This document shows, piece after piece, positions 21,611-33,600 of a stretch of 64,000 nucleotides of DNA (position 1 is the first letter of the stretch; each line of letters begins with the position of its first letter). The notes under the pieces were generated by a model. That model searched no databases and was not told where the DNA came from. It was given only the letters and a program-made list of their open reading frames with translations. Origin of the DNA: Tubiluchus corallicola (taxonomy: Eukaryota > Priapulida > Priapulimorpha > Priapulimorphida > Tubiluchidae); assembly GCA_030141605.1 (NCBI GenBank), contig JAQGDQ010000542.1, positions 62,001 through 126,000 on the forward strand, in the 5' to 3' direction. Position numbers and translations under genes: made by a program.

Positions 21611-22486
21611 GTCTGTCAAGTCTTTCTAACAAATACAAAATGTAGTAAACTAGTGCCCAGTGAAAACCTTAAGTTATAACATTTTTCATCAACTTGAGAG
21701 CCCGGACAAATTTAACTGACAATCTTTTAATTGGGTCATGGTTATTTTCAAAGAACTTTGAAGATCTCCCATATTATTGATATAGTTTTTTCGTCCGCGA
21801 ATTTTTGGTTTTGAGTCTACACACAGAATGGTAGTTTAATAATTAAGAAATTATAAAGCAGTTTTTTAGCCATTGAATCTAATATTATGATACCAAGTAT
21901 CACGATGTAATATTGATTGTTTACCTATTGTTTTTAATGGGTGGCAGATTATTTCAAATAATTTTACCTTCAGACTTCTATTTACAGTCATTAGACATTA
22001 CTTATGCCACATAATAATGAAATGCTAGTCGAATGAAGTTACACGTTTTTAAATCAAACGAGCGGTCATTATTGACAAAACTGCGTAGCAGCAGTTGAAA
22101 AATGAATTTTAATTTTAATGCATTCTTATTTGACAATAGTGGCTATTTGCTAATTCTATTCAAAACTTCATTTATCTCCAATACTATATTCATAAGACAA
22201 TTACAACAAATTATGTAAAGCGTGTAGAGATGGGGTGACGAAAGACCAGGAGGTCATCGAATCAGTCACCCCTATATAACTTAAGAAGTGTAAAGGACTG
22301 CAGACGTGATAGTGGTATTTCGCTATTTTATAGCTTTGTTGGAACACCAAGATAAAGGATGTTTTATTAGAGGCCTCTTTTCTTAGTGTTCTTCAAAGAA
22401 GACACGTTTGTATCAAAAACAATAAAGTATTTCCATTTAAAGTCGCTTGTGTACTATTTAGTCACTTCATTTCTCTATCTGAAATC

Positions 22487-23712
22487 TTAAGAGCGCGTCC
22501 GCGAGAAGACCATGCAAAATCGAAAAATTCCGGCACAAGGCTAGGTAACCGATTCGGACCAAAGTTCGGGTATGAGGTCCACTAGTCACTAGTATTCACT
22601 GTGTGAATCTGCTTGGCCCAACTCCTCATAGTAGCAGAGGTACGGCATAAGCCGATTTTCATGAACAAATACCTATTTTTCTCTATTTTTTACTCATATT
22701 TGAAGGATTAGCCATGCAGCAACCACTGAGTTTGAATAGATCTGACTCTGCACAGTATTGGATCTTGTTATCTTCTCCAAAATGACTTTTCGACTTTTGT
22801 CCTAAACCCCCCTCTTTCGGCTCTACTGGGGGTCTTTAAGCTCACATTACGTGCAAGATGCAAATACTCAGTCATTTCAAAGTCTTATATCTCACCCACT
22901 GCGGGGGCGGGGACAAAAATATCGACATGTATGTGAATAGAGCATCCCATCCCACTATGCTGCAGTGACAATTTCGATGGAGCGAATTTCCATCCTATTG
23001 TAAATGACCCCTGAAAGAGGCATATATCAGGGTGAAAATATAGCTAACAACGTTCATCAAAAAGCTTCGTGTAGGTAAACATGAGTTGTCAAATCTTGTC
23101 AAAATACTTCAAAACATCATAAATATTCATCTTTGGCAACTAGGGGCCTGGCCAGCACATTGGTTAAACTACCGACAGGATTGGACTCCAGCATTCAAGA
23201 TGGCGCCCACTGCTGAAGTAAAATGTTCGTTTTCTGGGCTGTTTACCAGCGTTAAATGCGGCATTGTGACTAGTTATCCGCACGAAACGAATATTGTGAA
23301 TCTATTAGCCTGTACTAAAGACACTGGACCGCATTTAGAGCGCTTCCAATCTTAAAAAAATGAAATATCTACGGAATGGAAATATCTACGGAAGATTTTC
23401 ACTTTATCACTTTCCCCATGATATATTTGTCTATATTTCTGTATCTATCTTCTAGTGATAATCTACCTGCATCGATAATTCTTTCTCTATTATTTAGATA
23501 TTATGGTTTTGATTACTTGTACTACTCTTCAGTGATAGGATTATGCTGCTACAATAGGAACAGTATTTTGGACTTAGAGAAATTAATTCTGACTGAGTTT
23601 TGTAGTTTTTTCATTTTTGCACTGATATTCATAATCTTCTATGTATAGCCATGAAGCTTATTCATATAAAAAGTATAAAAAATGAACGGACGTATAAAAA
23701 TGAACGGATTTC

Positions 23713-23751
<39 letters not shown>

Positions 23752-24883
23752 AAGTGTTGTCAGATTCTTTCGCTAGCAATGACTCTCAATCTTGATAATC
23801 GGTACTTCTTTTCTATTAGAGGGCTTATTGTTTAGTCTTTCCTGGTATCCACTAGCGATTCAGTGTGTAGAGAATGCCCTGAATAAGGGTCGGACTCGGT
23901 ACTAGGGGCATGCATGATGTCCTGTCCAGAAATCCATCAGAAGAGGCAATTATTCATATTTGTAGTCATATGAAAATTCCGACATAACTAAACCAATTTA
24001 AGATGAAATTCGCAAATTTCTAGTAATTTCCATGGCAAAGGAATCTGTTGCTACTAGGAATGGAGAGCACTAGTCACAGAAAATGCAGGTTAAACGTGGC
24101 TAAATGTCTACTGTCATATACGACCTGAGCCAAGTATGTCTACTTTTTACACATGGACGGAAGTACTATGGAAAGTAAAAAAGTGTGTTGATATGGTAAT
24201 TTTTTCTAACAGTGCCCCTCTATATAATGTCATTCATGATATTATCTCAGCTCGTGCGTTTTCATGAAATTTAGAATACAGATTTGTCACTTATAATCCA
24301 GCACATAGATAGAAAAAATATTGAAAAACTACAAAAAAAGCGAATTTTGCTGATTTTTGTGAAATTGTAAAGTGCCAGTACTAAATACTCAAACAGGCTC
24401 CAGCGAATTTTCTTTTTTATATTATTAGTGAGGATGATGGTTAACACATACATGAAAACCAGAAGTTCTGTAGCCCCGCAGTGGGCGAGTTATGAGCCTT
24501 ACAACTTAACCTCTCCCTGGACTCTTAACAAAGAGCCGAATTTGAAAAATCCCGTTCTCTGATACTATTAATAGTATGTCAGAAAAAGTTAGGATATCAG
24601 AAGACAATGTCTGGGTCTATGTACCAGCCAACTTACATCGACCCATCTATAATAGTTTCTACAGGAGAAAAAGTTAAAATAACCCCCCAAAATAGCGATT
24701 TTTTGCCTCTTTTGAGGTCAATTTCTTGATGTGGTCATTTCTCTGCTAATAGTAGCTCGATCGATTTGATATCTTGGTTACATGGTTTTGGGGGGTCGCC
24801 CTTCATATTAGAAAAAAATGATATAAATTCGTCACCCCTCATGTGCCACCCTCTGCATGGTGCTCTCGCGGACTCCTTCTTAA
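22487..24883. mobile_element. 2.4 kb TTAA-flanked DNA transposon, non-autonomous, with long subterminal inverted repeats
   Basis: The left edge TTAA (22487-22490) is followed by GAGCGCGTCCGCGAGAAGAC then CATGCA. The right edge TTAA (24880-24883), read inwards, is followed by GAAGGAGTCCGCGAGAGCAC then CATGCA. Further in, CACCCACTGCGGGG near 22892 is mirrored by CCCCGCAGTGGGCGAG near 24473, and a CTCTTTCGGCTCT / AGAGCCGAA pair lies outside it. The interior has an (AT)n run (23717-23749) and no credible transposase; the 23376-23648 frame is Phe/Ile/Tyr-rich and unrecognised. Confidence 0.75.
23717..23749. repeat. (AT)n microsatellite
   Basis: Uninterrupted AT dinucleotides inside the 22487-24883 element. 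Confidence 0.95.
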
Positions 24884-25096
24884 ATGTGTTGTTTAAGGAT
24901 GGCATAGCCTTAGCTTAACTCAGTATCTTTATAATGCTACAGAATAATTTTCACCACTTTGTACTAGATTGCAGCATAAATGACCATAAATTTTTTTGGT
25001 CATGACATTGTGGTGATTGTATTGTTTTTGTGTTTTGCATTGTATTGTATTGTGTGTATTTTGATATCTGGAAAGAGGTGCAGCAAGTTACATAAG

Positions 25097-25385
25097 TACA
25101 GTAGGCGCCGCTTAATACACTCATTTTGGGACCGAAGTCTTTTGACCCAATTAACCGATGGGTGTAGCATTATTGGTATAGAAGTATGAGTCATCAGTTT
25201 AGCACTGCAAAGACTTTAATGAATTTTTGAAACGAAGTAATGCCTAAATTCCTTTGAGCAGTTGAAAAAAATTTTAAAAAATATTTTAGATATTAATTTA
25301 TATAAGTGAATTAGCAATAAATTAAAAAGTATACTTTTCTAAATCACACAAGTCTGTTTATTTGCAAAAATTACTGTACCCGCAT
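25097..25385. mobile_element. pogo-like repeat, left end TACAGTAGGCGCCGCTTAAT (copy 1)
   Basis: It begins TACAGTAGGCGCCGCTTAAT and shares about 290 bp with 58830-59118: TTTTGACCCAATTAACCGAT, GTATGAGTCATCA, AAAAAGTATACTTTTCTAAA. Only the left terminal repeat is visible in either copy, so both are truncated at the right or solo-ended. Confidence 0.65.
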
Positions 25386-25690
25386 CAGTGGCTGTTAACT
25401 GATTAAGCGTGAAAGTGTGTTTTGCAATGAGACTTACAAAAGCAAACTGCTAGACAAGTGATTAAATGTTTGAATTCCAGAAATTCTTGGGTAACACAGT
25501 GGAAGAGCAACAGATTGAAAGCAAATCCACTAATTCAGAATTTATATATCCATGGCCATATTAATTAAATCATAATTTTTAATATTTGTGAATAGTTGTA
25601 AAGACGTTTTATTTTTATTCGTTATTTCTTTTCGTTATTGCACAGTGGCTTAGATTGCACTGATGCATTTGCCTTTAGCAGTGTAAGTTT

Positions 25691-25705
25691 ACACACACAC
25701 ACACA

Positions 25706-25781
<76 letters not shown>

Positions 25782-25836
25782 TATTATATTATTATTATTA
25801 TATGTATATTATAAATATATATATATATAAATATCA
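25691..25836. repeat. (AC)n-(AT)n-(ATT)n compound microsatellite
   Basis: AC dinucleotides run to 25740, then AT dinucleotides to about 25778, then ATT/ATATT words. It lies just upstream of the BEL/Pao remnant. Confidence 0.95.
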
Positions 25837-25904
25837 GTATTTAAATACAACATTAAGTCGTTAGTGTATTAGCGATACTCATCGATGAAGAGTGTGTCAT
25901 CATC

Positions 25905-27260
25905 TCAAATGAAAGGAAGCAGAATGTAGCTGTAGCTAAACAAATTTTGCGCGACATTTATGTTGACAACTTTATTTCAGGAACTCCCACTCTAGATGAA
26001 GCCAAAGTTCTTTACAGTCAGAGTAAACTATTATTTTCGTCGGCAGGCTTCAACCTTAGAGAATGGGGGTCGAATGACGCAGATTTTTTGCATAGTATTC
26101 CTGTCGAAGACTGCATAAAATCAAGTGTTGTCAAAGTTTTAGGTATCACTTGGGACTTACAAAATGACACGTTATCTATTGCAAAGGTAGACCCTGATCG
26201 GTTGTTACAGGCTAATACAAAGAGACAGGTATTGAAAGCCTTAGCAAGCCTTTTTGATCCGTTGGGCGTCGCAAGCATTATAACAGTTAATGCAAAGTTG
26301 TTTTTGGCATCTTTGTGGAAAGAAAAACTAGATTGGGATGAACCCCTTTCTGAATCGCACTCAAAACGCTGGTGTGAAATTGCCTTAACGTTGCTTTCTA
26401 TATTCAATTTGCACCTTCCAAGGTGTATTAGCGCATGTGGGGCAGTATTTCAGTTAGTATGTTTCACAGATGCTTCTGAACTCCTAAACAGTTGTCGGTG
26501 TTCGTCGAAAATCGAATTTGTGAAATTCGAAAGCAGGTTCACACTCAGTTTCGATACGTTCCGTCTCAATCGAACCCTGCGGATGGCACAACTAGGTCAG
26601 GTGTCACTAAAATAGATTCGTTCTGGCTACACGGTCCGCACTTTCTCAAAGAAAATGAAAGTAACTGGCCTGAGAGCCAGTTGCCACCTCTAGAAGCTGA
26701 ACGACTGACAGGTGTAAATAGCGAATTAAGAAATAGCATACTTTATGAGACGCAGTTTTTAACACTCGATCAGTCCGTTCGAATTAATGAGCTGTCTATG
26801 TTTGATATAAACCGATTTTCTAGTCTAAACAGACTGTTAAGCACTACTAGCTGGGTGTATCGAGCTGTAAAGCGTTTTAAAGGGGAAAGGTGTGCTATAG
26901 GCCGTATTACTACAAATGAACGCTCCTATGCTAAGTTAAACTGGATAAAACACGTCCAAAGACAAACATATGTAGATAACGAAGGACGTGCGGCAGCGGT
27001 TAACCCAGCACTACAACAGCTAAGTCTTGCTTTAGATGAACTTAGATTATCAGATGCTTAGGTAGGTTGCAAAATGCTAATCTCACACAAGGTACGTCTA
27101 GGCCCATTCTCCTACCTAAAAACAATCAGTTTACAGTTCTGTTGGTAGAACATGTACACAAACTAAACCTTCATGTTGGCGTATCGCAGACGTTAGCATT
27201 ATTACGTAAAGAGTTTTGGGCAATTGTCGTGGTGACTTTTGCGACGACAGTAAAATGAAA
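25905..27260 (+). mobile_element. BEL/Pao LTR retrotransposon pol remnant (reverse transcriptase, RNase H, integrase zinc finger)
   Basis: The frame from about 25905 to 26615 reads ILRDIYVDNFISGTPTLDEA, then SAGFNLREWGSNDADFLHSI, KVLGITWDLQNDTLSIAKVD and LASLFDPLGVASIITVNAKL, the typical BEL/Pao order. The RT box is YVDN instead of YVDD. After CFTDAS the RNase H middle is missing and the frame changes. 26492-27061 resumes with VFVENRICEIRKQVHTQFRY and PSQSNPADGTTRSG. A stop at 27060 and another frame shift lead to 27067-27258, NANLTQGTSRPILLPK and HKLNLHVGVSQTLALLRKEF (the integrase H-H zinc-finger start). The protease/gag, integrase core and LTRs are not visible. A dead, internally deleted copy. 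Confidence 0.88.
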
Positions 27261-27695
27261 ACGAGAACTTTTCCTTGTGCCATAACGCTAAATTTATTCC
27301 TTTTACGAGAGCGCAATATACATGTTTTCTTTTCCATATCAACTCAACAACTAACTAACTTCTTTTAACTAGGTTAACTCCTTGAACCAGTTCCTACAGT
27401 TACACGTAAATTAACTCACAATGGCTTCTTTACGAAGCCCAAACTTCACGACAATACCTGCTTACAAACAAAACGGTACTTAACATGATTTTTCTACATA
27501 TATTATAGTGCACAAAAGCGAAGTAAAGATGACATAAAAGTAGGAAAGGTTCTGTTTACCGTGATTCTATTAAGTGGTGTCTACTGTATATTCGTAATTC
27601 GTATAAAACATTTTTGAGCTGCAAAATTGGTTTTAGCATTTAAATTTTCTCTATTTTTAGAAGTTTTGAATAGCTGACTGCCCCAAAAAATAAAG

Positions 27696-30600
27696 ATGGC
27701 ATGCGAGTCAAGTATTTTGCAACAGCTGAGGGATCTTGCAGCTATCTGTGTGAAATCTGATTCCACTGAAATTTATTATCCCAACACTGGCAGACAACCG
27801 GAACCTGTGCTACAGCGCCGTCTTCGGGAGATAACCTTTTCTACATTGTTTTCTCACTTAGCTGGACCACTGGGTATGTGCAACTTTTGTGTTGAAGTTA
27901 TCATTAAAGTCAAAGTTACTGCCAGGTGGAAGTACTTAAAATACGGCAAGTGTGTCTTGTGTTATTATACGTCAACTAAAAGCTTGTAGCGCTTGGAATG
28001 AGTTAAATTACGGGTGTCAATTTGGCCTCAGAGGTCATTTGAAAGTGCAAACAAGAGCAGGGACAGATTAGGTGAAGCCGCAATTTGTTTCTTTATGATA
28101 CAATGATTACGTTTCTTCATAAATAAATAAGATTATTGTTTGCACAAATGTTTCAGTTTAAACTTAAAGGATGAATAGTAATATAGAAATATTAACATAG
28201 CGAAAAATATGTGTATAAAATTAAATATCGGTTGTTTGTTTTTTGGCAAAATAGTTTCACGTTACTATTTTTATAGTTGGAGGGTTGGTTAAATGTTTTT
28301 TACGTCAAAATGTTGCATGTGAACTATCGCTTATTTTCAGTTTTAGTTAAAGTTTTTTATACATTTTTCCAGACTAAAAAGTTTTAGAAAATTTAAATTT
28401 TGCTTTTGCAACTTAAAAAATCCTACTCTCATTACGAATATTAAGTTTCTCTTGATTGTAAGCGCTATTAAATTTAAAGAATCGCCATTTTTCGTTGTGC
28501 GAGACGAGTATCGTAATGAGTACACGCACCAGGTGACCAAAGACTGGAAAACAAACATCCATAACCAAAGACGCTTTCTGTACCTCTCCACTCGCGCCAA
28601 AGATGTGAAACATGGCAATCTTTACGGCAGTACATGCATTCAAAATTTGCCAAAAAAGGTTAAGTTTTTTAATTTATAAGTCTCTTTTGTTTAATAATAA
28701 CATGAATTCTTTGTGTGATCATAATAATGTGTTAAAAAAACTTCAATGTCTCTTGGGGTTATTTAGACCTTTCATGTTTCTAATTCCAGGTACAGCATCT
28801 GGGTTTTCCCAAACCACTACTGAGACTCTAACGCCTCTCCAGCAATTATTAGCTGTCATTTACAAGATGCGCTTACACCGGGACTATGATCGTGCCGCCT
28901 GTCTTGAAGATTGTATTGATCGTCTTAAAGGTGTGCATAGTTCTGGCAATTTATAGTTGGAGTGTTTTAAAAAAAAATTTAAACATTTCAACTTTCGTTT
29001 TTGCGTAACACTGGTATGCTTGAATCTTATCTTAACACAGCTTTCCGTGCTAAATGCCTGTCAGAGAATGCCATATCAACTCCAAAGACATATAATTTTT
29101 TATTTATTCTCTTAATTGCAAAAAGTGTAGCAATGAAAAGTCGCATATAAAAAATTGGTACTACAGTTTCTATCTTGGTAAATAGTGTAGCATGTGGTAA
29201 TGAGAAATTAGCTTCTTTACTTAGAAAAGCATTGGCAGAGTATTAAGGTGTGTTCTGTGATGTTTGCTGAATATTGTTAGAATGTTTTTGAATTACCATG
29301 TTTGTTCTGAATCTCTGTGCCAAATTGTTGAGCTTACATGTTTCTCCTGAATCTTTTTGCCAAATTCTTGAATTAGCATGCTGGCTCCTTCCTTCTTATT
29401 GTTAGACGTGCATCATGCATAATCATACAAAGTCAAGTTTTCAAGTGACAAGTTTCTTAAAGTCTTAAATTTTCTTTCAATGTGTGCATCAAAAGTCGCG
29501 AGCGAATACGATGCCGAAATTTCCAGTGTGCCAAGCTTTGTGTATGACACATTTTAAGCTTAAGAAAACATTTGTGGTCAGAACTAATCAGAACTAACAG
29601 ATTCACTGATGATCAGATGAAGGAAACACTAATGCCCATTCTAGCTGTAATATATCAACTAAGTGTGGCCTGGCAGTCAATGACAGTACATTCATCATTT
29701 TCCAAGGTATAGAATCTGAAGACTAAAACAGTTTTTTTTAATAGCATGTCAGGGCATAATTATATTATATAATTATATTATATTATATTATATTATATTA
29801 TATTATATTATATTATATTATATTATATTATATTATATTATATTATATTATATTATATTATATTATATTATATTATATTATATTATATTATATTATATTA
29901 TATTATATTATATTATATTACATTACATTACATTACATTACATTACATTACATTACATTACATTACCTTACCTTACCTTACCTTACCTTACCTTACCTTA
30001 CCTTACCTTACCTTACCTTACCTTACCTTACCTTACCTTACCTTACCTTACCTTACCTTACATTACATTACAGTAGTATACTTAGTACTCATGTCCAGTA
30101 GAATGCTTAGTGCTCATGTCCAGTAGAATGCTTAGTGCTCATGTCCAGTAGAATGCTTAGTGCTCATGTCCAGTAGAATGCTTAGTGCTCATGTCCAGTA
30201 GAATGCTTAGTACCCATGTCCAGTAGAATGCTTAGTACTCGTGTCCAGTAGAATGCTTAGTTCTCATGTCCAGTTAAAAACTGATTTCATTTTCAGAAGT
30301 GGCAGGAAAGGACGGTGTGCTAAGTGAAGATGTCAAGAGCATGATACAGCTACTGTTATCGCTGGCAGGCTCGGATGAGAGAAGAATCGAGAAACGTCCC
30401 ATTTTTCGCATTCCTCAGAAATGCGTGACCAGACAGGTGTTACACCTTGTTTAAACATTTTATGGCTAATTTATTCATACCTGTGTTTTAAAATTAGATA
30501 TTAAGTTTGTTTATTTATCTCCTTTCAGTTTGACTAGATAAGGTGCCTACCACGTATAACGAGATATCCCATATTGAACCTTGTTGTAAGCCGCGCTGCT

Positions 30601-33600
30601 TCAGCATTGATCATCGGCAATTTCTTTTGCTAAGTACCTGTTCTAGTTTACAAACCCATTTTATCTTCATTTCTAGAAACTGAGAAAACTGCGACTCAAT
30701 TTGCCTTCCGGTCCACCGGTGTACGGTGACAGCAACTATCGATGCGTGGACGACTTACAGTATATGCAGTACCCAAGGTAACGGAATATTGTTGGGCAAA
30801 GACAGTACTTGAGTTAGCGCAATGTTTTCGTGGTTACAATATTAAGCAATGCCGGGTCCGGTTGATAAACCGATTGGTGACTTGTGAGAACTGCTTTTTG
30901 GTGGTTTGAGTTGCTGTACTGCCCACTCCGCCAGTGTTTCTAGTGAGAGAAGATTCGTATGATTCTGGTTGTAGTTAAGACATGTCAGCTACTTCTTTGT
31001 CTCATCACACCTTGATAATAGGCTGATTTCTAGTCCCACCAAGTGCTGCCACATACATTGCGCAGTCATTGCTTTTTGGTACTAAATCTAGGCCTTCCAG
31101 CATACCAAGCTGTATCGAAAAGAACATGTGATAATGACGATGTATTTATTGACCTCGTGTATCAGCTCTGATGCCAAGTGTTTGATGAATGGACAGTGGA
31201 ACATTTGAGAGGAAACTGCAGTTTGATATTTTTGAGTGTTCTTAACTTTTTTCATTGTGTGAGGTGACTGTCTTGTGGCATTATGTAATGTCCTGTTGAT
31301 TTTAGTTTCTTGCGCATCAAATAAAAGTTCTATGAAACTAGGAAGTAGTTTTTTAATGTAGCAGTCGACTTTGCTATAAGTGATTTCTCATCTCTGTGAA
31401 TCTGGGACTGTGTTTTTGCACTAACAGCACCCCTTCCAAATCTTTTTTTTTGCATAACCATAATTATAATAATTGACAAGATAATTAATGATAAAATGGG
31501 GTGAATGAGTTGGCAATAGTACTAGATTTTTCTTATACTTTCATGAAACTTTTTAATGCTAATAATGATGATTGTAAACTTACTTTTTTCACCTTAAGAA
31601 GATATTTGTATGTAAAATTATAATAATTATATATTTAGAAAGATTTTGTAGTTACCTGCTGTATGTTTAGTTTTTTTAGTTTCAAGTGGGAATGTGAGAA
31701 TATGTTTACTTAGCCTTGTGGATTATGGGATGAGTTATTCTTTTTATTTCAGGGAATTGCTGCAGAATGGATCAGATTCTGCTGCTCCAAAGTTTGACTC
31801 CGCTTTATTTAAAGCTAAAGTTGGTCTTGATTTGAAAAGACGAGAGCCTCCCAATTTCTGCTTTAATTTGCGAAAAACCGGTTCTTCGCCTCCCAGTGTC
31901 ATGCCGAAGTTGCTGCTGGGTTCTCAGGCAGAAAGCTGCACGAGTGATGCAAACATAGCACTCGCAGTGCCATCTATGGACACAAATAAACAACTAACAT
32001 TGAAGACATCAAAATTTTACTGCCAGAGAAGCAGTGAGGTAAAGTAAATAAACTTGAAATAAAGTTAAATTAAATTTAGCAAATTTATGGACTGATTTTT
32101 TATGAAAGATCCAGTTTTGGGACTTTTGAAATTAAATACGGAAATCTACATGCTTGTAACTTTCTGTCTGTCTGTCTGTTTATCTGTCAGAAGGTTTAGA
32201 ATTCTTCGTTTTCAGAGATTAAAATGATTTCTATTCTTGGCGAGATGTTGGGCTGAACAAAGTTCTTAAATACTTAAGAAGTATCTAAGTATATACATAA
32301 ATATATATTGAATTCTTACTTAAATCCTTACTTAAATTCTTCAGACTCTAAAACTTTCATGCTAAAACAAATCGAATGATGATTTTATCACATTGGCAAA
32401 TGGGCCATACACAGACTAAACCACTGACACAGATATTAAGCAGAAATTTTCAAATTAATAACAGAGGAGTAAGAGAGAAGGGGAAGCAATGGCAGGAGGG
32501 TGTGAGAGAAAGAGTGGAAATGAGGAGATGGGAGAAAGAGTCCTTGCAGTTTCCCTTTGGCGATATTAACTGAACTGATGTCATAAATCGTTAGACATTT
32601 TGCTAATTAAAGACAAATTTAATTTTTATTAAAAGCTTGTGAGTAATCTATAGCTACATTTATATGTGTAAGAAAATTCAAGTCCATTTTACTGTTTCTA
32701 AAAGAGCGAAGGTTAGCGGTGCACCGAATATTTGGATCACCCAGTTTTTTCAGTGATTTTATATCAGTATAAAACCTGGTACAGCAAACTATCAGTTGTG
32801 ATCACTAAATGTTCAGCAAACCTTCAGCATTCCGAAGTTACTTTTTAACAATTGTCACATTTGGTGAAAATTATACAAACCAAATATTTCCCTATAATGC
32901 TTAGAAATATTTATGTGATGAAATCTGATAGTAAACAGCGAACGCGACGTAGCAGTCGACATTTTGCTTTCTGTATGATAACTCGAAAAGTGTGGTGCTC
33001 TGTCGGTGCACAAGTCATGCCAATGCGCAATGGCATGGCGGTGCTGTAATTGTTTATACATGCTATACACAGGAAATAAGTCAATGAGTATTCTAGCAAG
33101 TAAACAATTATACTATTTCAGTTCTGCTTACTATTTTTTGTTGATTATAGAAAATAGTTTGAACAGATTTTGAAAGAATTAGAGTTGCTTTTAAAATACG
33201 TGATACTTTACTGTATAATATTCCACAAACACAAATTTAGTAATCAGAACAATTTTATACAACTCACCAATCACCACTAACTTAAACGATAAAACTTTAC
33301 AGAGTTTGTAATTCTTTTCAATTAGAATTACAATAAAATTTGCTTCAGTTTCAGTAAAAAAATTCGGTTCAGCTTCAGTCTGAAATTCCAATTTAACATC
33401 ATATTTTTTTCGGAATTCACTTTGGCAGCACAGCCGATCATTTGGTTAAACTTTGGTGTGGTAACACAAATAAAAAATTTGGTTTCGGTTCTGTTGACGA
33501 AAATGTGCCTTCGTTACATCCGTAGTGAAGGATTTATTTACTAAGATATTTTTTCCATCATTTTTCATTTTTTTTTTGCTTTTTTGCCACCATTTGTAGG

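Larger units (their letters stand above)
21611..27695. other. Divergent intergenic region between NCKIPSD and TUBGCP6 starts
   Basis: The two genes are transcribed away from each other, so both promoters must lie in this 6 kb, but no TATA box or other promoter element can be named from sequence alone. Most of it is transposon: a 2.4 kb TTAA-flanked element, a pogo-like fragment, microsatellites, and a BEL/Pao remnant. About 870 bp beside NCKIPSD (21611-22486) and about 430 bp beside TUBGCP6 (27261-27695) remain without a recognised repeat. Confidence 0.6.

Noticed and set aside
28452-28679. Open frame in TUBGCP6 intron 1 as an extra TUBGCP6 exon
   Set aside because: Exon 1 leaves one base and exon 2 supplies two, so they join directly in frame. 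Inserting this segment with its visible donor breaks the phase.
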